A stretch of 64,000 bases of DNA from Platycnemis pennipes. Taxonomy: Eukaryota; Arthropoda; Insecta; Odonata; Platycnemididae. A program made the position numbers and the translations under genes. This document shows positions 62,101 to 64,000 of this stretch, piece by piece (within the stretch, counting starts at the first letter, position 1; every line of letters begins with the position of its first letter). The stretch lies in NCBI GenBank assembly GCA_933228895.1, contig OW121857.1:71853672-71917671 (forward strand). Direction: 5' to 3'. The notes under the pieces were generated by a model. The model was given only the letters and a program-made list of their open reading frames with translations, was not told the DNA's origin and ran no database searches.

Positions 62101-63107
62101 AAGAGGGTTAAGGTAGATGATATAGGGTCTTTCTTATTATTTCTCTTCCTAATAACTCAAGTATAAGGTGGTTTGGGGATGTTTAGGGCTTATGCAGTTG
62201 TGTTAAACTGTAAATTTGGTTATACTAGGTGAAATAAGTCTTATGGACCAATCATGTCATAGCAAATATCCTGTTATGTGAGGGGTACGTGTATTTAAAT
62301 CAGTATTGACAGTTTTTATACTCTGTTGTTTCTTCTGTGAAGTGGAATGTAGAGGTGGGTAAATCAATTCAGTGGTCCCTTGTGAAAGTGAGGTATGATT
62401 ATTTTTTGTCAACTCATGTCCTTCATTTAGCACTGTAGGTACCTCTCAAACCCTTACGATGTGATTAACCGATTTTTTAGGCCTTAATTTGCAATATTTC
62501 TCTATACCTAATTGATTTTATGCATTGCTGGCTTAACTTAGAACAGGTGTCCCTCCAGACCTAAATTTCTGTTTTTTTTTCTGTGTCATCCTTTGTAAAA
62601 TTTTACATGTTGAGGGATACAAGTGCAAAAGCGAAAGTATTTCCTTAGTATATTTCACTGCAATGACCTGTAAGAAACCAAAAGGAAGGAGAGTGATGCT
62701 TACCAATAACTGTTGGTTGTTCATTCAGAATTATTTATGACTGTATACAGTGAAGAAGTTAATGTATGTAACATTGCACCTAGCATCATTATTGGTTTAT
62801 ATGCAGTAGCTCTTCAAATGTGGTGGGAGTTGAGATTTTAAGTTTGTATACTCATGTATGTACCTAACATTGTTATTATGTCTCAAGGTGTCATGTGTGA
62901 GCTGCTATGGTCTGACCCTCAACCTCAGAATGGACGTGCACCCAGTAAAAGAGGTGTTGGTGTCCAGTTTGGACCGGATGTTACTGAATCATTCCTTAGG
63001 CTCAATAATCTTGATTATGTTGTCCGTAGCCATGAGGTCAAGGATGAAGGATATGAGGTGGCACATGATGGCAAATGTATAACAGTGTTTTCAGCTCCAA
63101 ATTACTG
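38007..63107 (+). CDS. PPP5C: Serine/threonine-protein phosphatase 5, nine exons, 3' end outside window
   Basis: Exons 38007-38100, 38378-38619, 38711-38858, 49701-49822, 51781-51945, 53880-53985, 59043-59185, 59267-59354 and 62888-63107 join in frame to 442 codons plus two bases. The last exon (about 50 residues, starting with the Cys-Asp of SAPNYCD) is beyond the edge. Residues about 20-125 are three TPR repeats (YYGNRS, YGYAL-like, GYYRRA), which in other animals bind Hsp90 and autoinhibit the enzyme. The catalytic PPP domain follows: GDIHGQ (D233, H235), GDFVDRG (D262), GNHE (N294, H295), MHGG, RSHEV and SAPNY, giving all visible metal and phosphate ligands. PP5 is a cytosolic/nuclear phosphatase acting on Hsp90 clients and stress kinases. 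Introns 3 and 6 (10.8 and 5.1 kb) contain transposons; intron 7 is only 81 bases. Confidence 0.96.
38378..38619 (+). CDS. PPP5C: PP5 exon 2 (TPR)
   Basis: Encodes [16 protein letters not shown] through GYYRRAAAF to DFEA, the core of the TPR domain. Acceptor TTTTCAG, donor GTATGT, phase 0. Confidence 0.94.
38711..38858 (+). CDS. PPP5C: PP5 exon 3
   Basis: Encodes [15 protein letters not shown]... to LIDLDQM, the TPR-catalytic linker. Acceptor AACTATAG, donor GTAAGT, phase 1. Confidence 0.93.
39690..40500 (-). pseudogene. Copia reverse transcriptase-RNase H remnant in PP5 intron 3
   Basis: The minus strand encodes '[14 protein letters not shown]' (the YVDD catalytic motif, near 40480) and continues '[14 protein letters not shown]', '[20 protein letters not shown]' and '[20 protein letters not shown]'. 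It then runs out of frame into RNase H traces near 39700-39900. No LTRs identified. Different in sequence from both Copia elements on the left of the window. Confidence 0.85.
40501..40678. other. PP5 intron 3, before the hAT element
   Basis: Possibly more of the same minus-strand Copia copy, but I could not align it. Confidence 0.3.
40687..43266 (+). mobile_element. hAT DNA transposon with 8-base target duplication
   Basis: A 2580-base unit with terminal inverted repeats CATGGGCGCCG (40687) and CGGCGCCCATG (ending 43266), flanked by a perfect 8-base duplication CTTTACCA (40679-40686 and 43267-43274). Inverted ends plus 8-base duplications are diagnostic of hAT elements. The interior holds a decayed transposase. 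It is inserted in PP5 intron 3, in the sense direction. Confidence 0.92.
40897..43020 (+). pseudogene. hAT transposase (ZMYM1-like), inactivated
   Basis: Pieces in three frames follow the order of long hAT transposases of the ZMYM1/THAP-repressor type. An N-terminal part (41132-41230) and '[16 protein letters not shown]...' (41280-41560) come first. A stop at 41558-41560 precedes the DUF4371-like region 41588-42004 ('[20 protein letters not shown]', '[12 protein letters not shown]'). The C-terminal dimerisation region '[14 protein letters not shown]' lies near 42875. Multiple stops and frameshifts make it non-functional. Confidence 0.85.
43275..44214. other. PP5 intron 3 between hAT and LINE
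   Basis: No exon expected. The segment 43275-44060 may be the far side of an element split by the hAT insertion, but no motif proves it. Confidence 0.35.
44215..45425 (+). mobile_element. LINE fragment, RT to 3' end, in PP5 intron 3
   Basis: The plus strand encodes, with breaks, '[20 protein letters not shown]' (near 44226) and '[13 protein letters not shown]'. It continues with '[20 protein letters not shown]' and 'MLRFADDIT' (the FADD catalytic motif, near 44650). The C-terminal '[18 protein letters not shown]' and '[15 protein letters not shown]' end before TGATGATGA (45416 on). Same family as the minus-strand copy at 20867-22440. In-frame stops and indels show that it is dead. Confidence 0.88.
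45426..48934. other. PP5 intron 3, unassigned
   Basis: No coding exon. Around 46790 a GAGGGTTAA end preceded by GATCGATGTCACCGTTT could be one end of another TTAA-targeting MITE, but I could not find the partner with confidence. 47720-48140 is diverged sequence resembling the LINE 3' family on the minus strand (pieces such as AAACCATGTTTCAAGATATGGCC). Confidence 0.35.
48935..49140. repeat. Dispersed repeat, copy 2
   Basis: Same family and orientation as 32020-32240, with CCACTTGCAGACAGGGGA and ACGGTAGAGGTATGGAGG. Confidence 0.6.
49701..49822 (+). CDS. PPP5C: PP5 exon 4
   Basis: Encodes [19 protein letters not shown] and [11 protein letters not shown], the conserved start of the phosphatase domain. 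Acceptor TATACAG, donor AAG|GTATCT, phase 0. Confidence 0.94.
49823..51780. other. PP5 intron 4
   Basis: 1958 bases of AT-rich DNA, no repeat or exon recognised. Confidence 0.6.
51781..51945 (+). CDS. PPP5C: PP5 exon 5 (GDxHG motif)
   Basis: Encodes [15 protein letters not shown]... [11 protein letters not shown]... GLPSEKNPY. Acceptor TTTCAG, donor GTATCC, phase 0. Confidence 0.95.
51946..53879. other. PP5 intron 5
   Basis: 1934 bases. 52040-52110 contains CCGTATTCCTCTGAATACAG and an inverted GGGGGGACTGTATTTGAG near 52106, a short inverted pair that may be a small truncated DNA-element end. No other feature. Confidence 0.5.
53880..53985 (+). CDS. PPP5C: PP5 exon 6 (GDxVDRG motif)
   Basis: Encodes [20 protein letters not shown] to HFFMSR. 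Acceptor TAATTAG, donor AGAG|GTAAGG, phase 1. Confidence 0.94.
53986..54936. other. PP5 intron 6, left part
   Basis: No exon. Short frames around 54142-54458 show no family similarity. Confidence 0.45.
55684..55743. repeat. 30-base tandem duplication
   Basis: GTCAGTGGCCTTGACTGACA... is present twice in a row inside the hAT-like element; the two copies are identical. Confidence 0.85.
55920..56899 (+). pseudogene. hAT-like transposase remnant, one frameshift
   Basis: 55971-56495 encodes a piece with '[20 protein letters not shown]'. After a frame change near 56490 it continues '[19 protein letters not shown]' and '[18 protein letters not shown]', which resembles the hAT dimerisation region (ERGFS/ERSFS motif). 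The last part (to 56899) is a Lys/Glu-rich coiled coil and is open for more than 100 codons. The N-terminal half (55100-55900) is heavily broken. Confidence 0.7.
57051..57419. mobile_element. pogo/Tigger-like MITE nested in the hAT-like element
   Basis: 369 bases with ends CAGTAGAGCCCCACTAATTC and an inverted GAATTAGAGGGGTTCTACTG, flanked by TA on both sides (57049-57050, 57420-57421), as expected for Tc1/mariner-pogo insertion. GGGCCCCGCTAATTC is tandemly repeated at the left end. Non-coding. Confidence 0.82.
57899..58181. mobile_element. piggyBac-like MITE, copy 1
   Basis: 283 bases with ends CCCTTTTACTG and CAGTAAAAGGG, flanked on both sides by TTAA (57895-57898 and 58182-58185), the piggyBac target. 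Inside the left end is GACCGATCTATCGGC, shared with the copy at 61821-62107. Confidence 0.85.
59043..59185 (+). CDS. PPP5C: PP5 exon 7 (GNHE motif)
   Basis: Encodes [20 protein letters not shown] to [13 protein letters not shown]. Acceptor ATTTCAG, donor GTAAGT, phase 0. Confidence 0.95.
59267..59354 (+). CDS. PPP5C: PP5 exon 8
   Basis: Encodes [17 protein letters not shown]... RNRQPPED. Acceptor TTTAAG, donor GTAAGT, phase 1. Preceded by an intron of only 81 bases. Confidence 0.95.
59355..60586. other. PP5 intron 8, left part
   Basis: AT-rich, no exon or element ends seen. Confidence 0.5.
60587..61693. mobile_element. Non-autonomous element with AATAGGGTAGTTT ends, copy 2
   Basis: About 1107 bases with inverted ends AATAAGGTAGTTTCC (60587) and GGAAACTACCCTATT (ending 61693). 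Its left 130 bases are the reverse complement of the right end of copy 1 (21640-21773), and its right 130 bases match the reverse complement of the left end of copy 1 (20948-21070). The whole unit is therefore inverted relative to copy 1. Lies in PP5 intron 8. No coding capacity seen. Confidence 0.75.
61821..62107. mobile_element. piggyBac-like MITE, copy 2
   Basis: 287 bases with ends CCCTCTTAGTGC and GCACTAAGAGGG. TTAA follows at 62108-62111, and TTTA (one change from TTAA) precedes at 61817-61820. The right end carries GATATATCGGCCC, matching the TATCGGC block of copy 1, in opposite orientation. Confidence 0.75.
62112..62887. other. PP5 intron 8, right part
   Basis: No exon or repeat recognised before the exon 9 acceptor. 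Confidence 0.5.
62888..63107 (+). CDS. PPP5C: PP5 exon 9
   Basis: Encodes [20 protein letters not shown], then [14 protein letters not shown] and ITVFSAPNY, with two bases (TG) of the next codon. Acceptor CTCAAG, donor GTAAGC, phase 2. The following exon must start with a base completing Cys. Confidence 0.95.
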
Positions 63108-64000
63108 GTAAGCATCATGCTTCATTAAAAAAATGATAGTGTTATCATTTTAATTTCTTCTGAATTAGTATTTTTGTACAACTTTTCTTCTTTCTGCATG
63201 AACTTCATTCCAAAGCTATTATCATTAAGAGGATAGCTTTGTATGTTCATGTTGTGCATGCAAATTATTCGATATGCAAACTTTTGTAGCTTATTTGATT
63301 GGGCCTTAAACTTATAAATTTCATTAGTGATTGGTGACTCCTTAATGAATGAATATGTGCTGAATTAATTTTTGTTCTGAAAGTTTTAGCTTGGAGTTTT
63401 TAATTGTTACACATGTGTGGTAATTGAAATTGTGCCTTTGGGATGCTGGTTTCATTTTTCATGGGGAGCTAAATGTTTTTTGAAAATATTTTAGTGTTTA
63501 ATATTTGTGTATAGCTGAGGGAGGTAGCAAAGTTACCTGCAATAATTTTCCCAAGCATCAATATTGGTAGTCCAAATAAGAAAATAAGCCATGGGTCCCA
63601 GTCCACTGGGGCTGGTTTTGGTTGCAATATCAGGGCCCATGGTTGACCTAGTTCATCATCATGCAAAGTACTATTGCAGCAGGTGACAAATTCTGCAGGC
63701 AGTGGTGACTACTAGGATAGGCTCCTGGAATGCCAGCACCAAGCTTAGGTCAGGAAAGTAAGGAAGTATTACTTAAAAAATGTAAGAGGAAAGTTGGAAC
63801 ATGATGGGTAGCAATGACTGCTGAAGTGATCTGTATGCAGTAAACTCTGGATGATCTGTGCTAATAACTGGTAAAGGGTGCATGGATAATAGGGGAAACA
63901 TGGATAATCAGCTGTTTGGTTCTTTCTGGATTCATTTCTCTATTGAGCGCCTCCAAAATAAAGAAACTATCTAAGAAAATAACACAATCTGCCAATGAAA
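63108..64000. other. PP5 intron 9, open at the right edge
   Basis: I looked for the final exon (CDQMGNK-type sequence) and did not find it. The minus-strand frame near 63469-63666 has no recognisable family. Confidence 0.6.

Noticed and set aside
1..64000. CRISPR array, bacterial operon or phage genes
   Set aside because: No regularly spaced direct repeats with unique spacers and no prokaryotic gene organisation; the spliced genes show that this is a eukaryotic nuclear sequence.

Overview
The window is animal nuclear DNA, most likely from an insect with a large, AT-rich, transposon-packed genome. The evidence is spliced genes with GT-AG introns from 69 bases to nearly 11 kb, and abundant Copia, hAT, piggyBac, pogo-like, Helitron, Penelope-like, LINE and SINE sequences. 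I cannot name the species. There are no operons, CRISPR arrays or rRNA genes. I found four host genes by splicing exons together in frame and recognising the protein families. They are LYSET/TMEM251 (minus, 11970-12485), a SAMD15-like SAM-domain gene (plus, 12905-17725), XRCC4 (minus, 18208-19514) and serine/threonine protein phosphatase 5 (plus, 38007 to beyond the right edge). Parts of these models, especially exact splice sites, are inferred from consensus sites and reading frame, without transcript evidence. Layout: 1-11.9 kb holds a LINE fragment, a very young Copia-type element (2740-6025) and long stretches of AT-rich DNA. LYSET and the SAMD15-like gene are head to head with 419 bases between start codons, so they probably share a bidirectional promoter. 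The SAMD15-like gene and XRCC4 are tail to tail. From 19.5 to 38 kb there is no recognisable host gene. This block contains an interrupted LINE, a hairpin insertion, an old Copia, a complete-ended Helitron, several MITE-like families and a unit with inverted LTR-like ends. From 38 kb onwards the window is the PP5 gene. Its introns contain a Copia remnant, two hAT-like elements (one with 8-base target duplications), a LINE, a nested pogo/Tigger-like MITE, two piggyBac-like MITEs and a second copy of an 0.8-1.1 kb terminal-inverted-repeat element. The host genes have unrelated jobs (Golgi/lysosomal enzyme sorting, unknown SAM-domain role, end-joining DNA repair, signalling phosphatase), and nothing suggests they work as a system. 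The most unusual object is the Copia-type element at 2740-6025. Its two 276-base LTRs are identical, it has a perfect 5-base target duplication, and its single open 763-codon frame keeps Gag, zinc knuckle and protease. It lacks integrase, reverse transcriptase core and RNase H, and ends in a predicted transmembrane helix. The other notable observations are a perfect 72-base-arm hairpin inserted with a 13-base target duplication, an inverted-repeat Penelope fragment, and several MITE families whose interiors are built from short repeated palindromic words.
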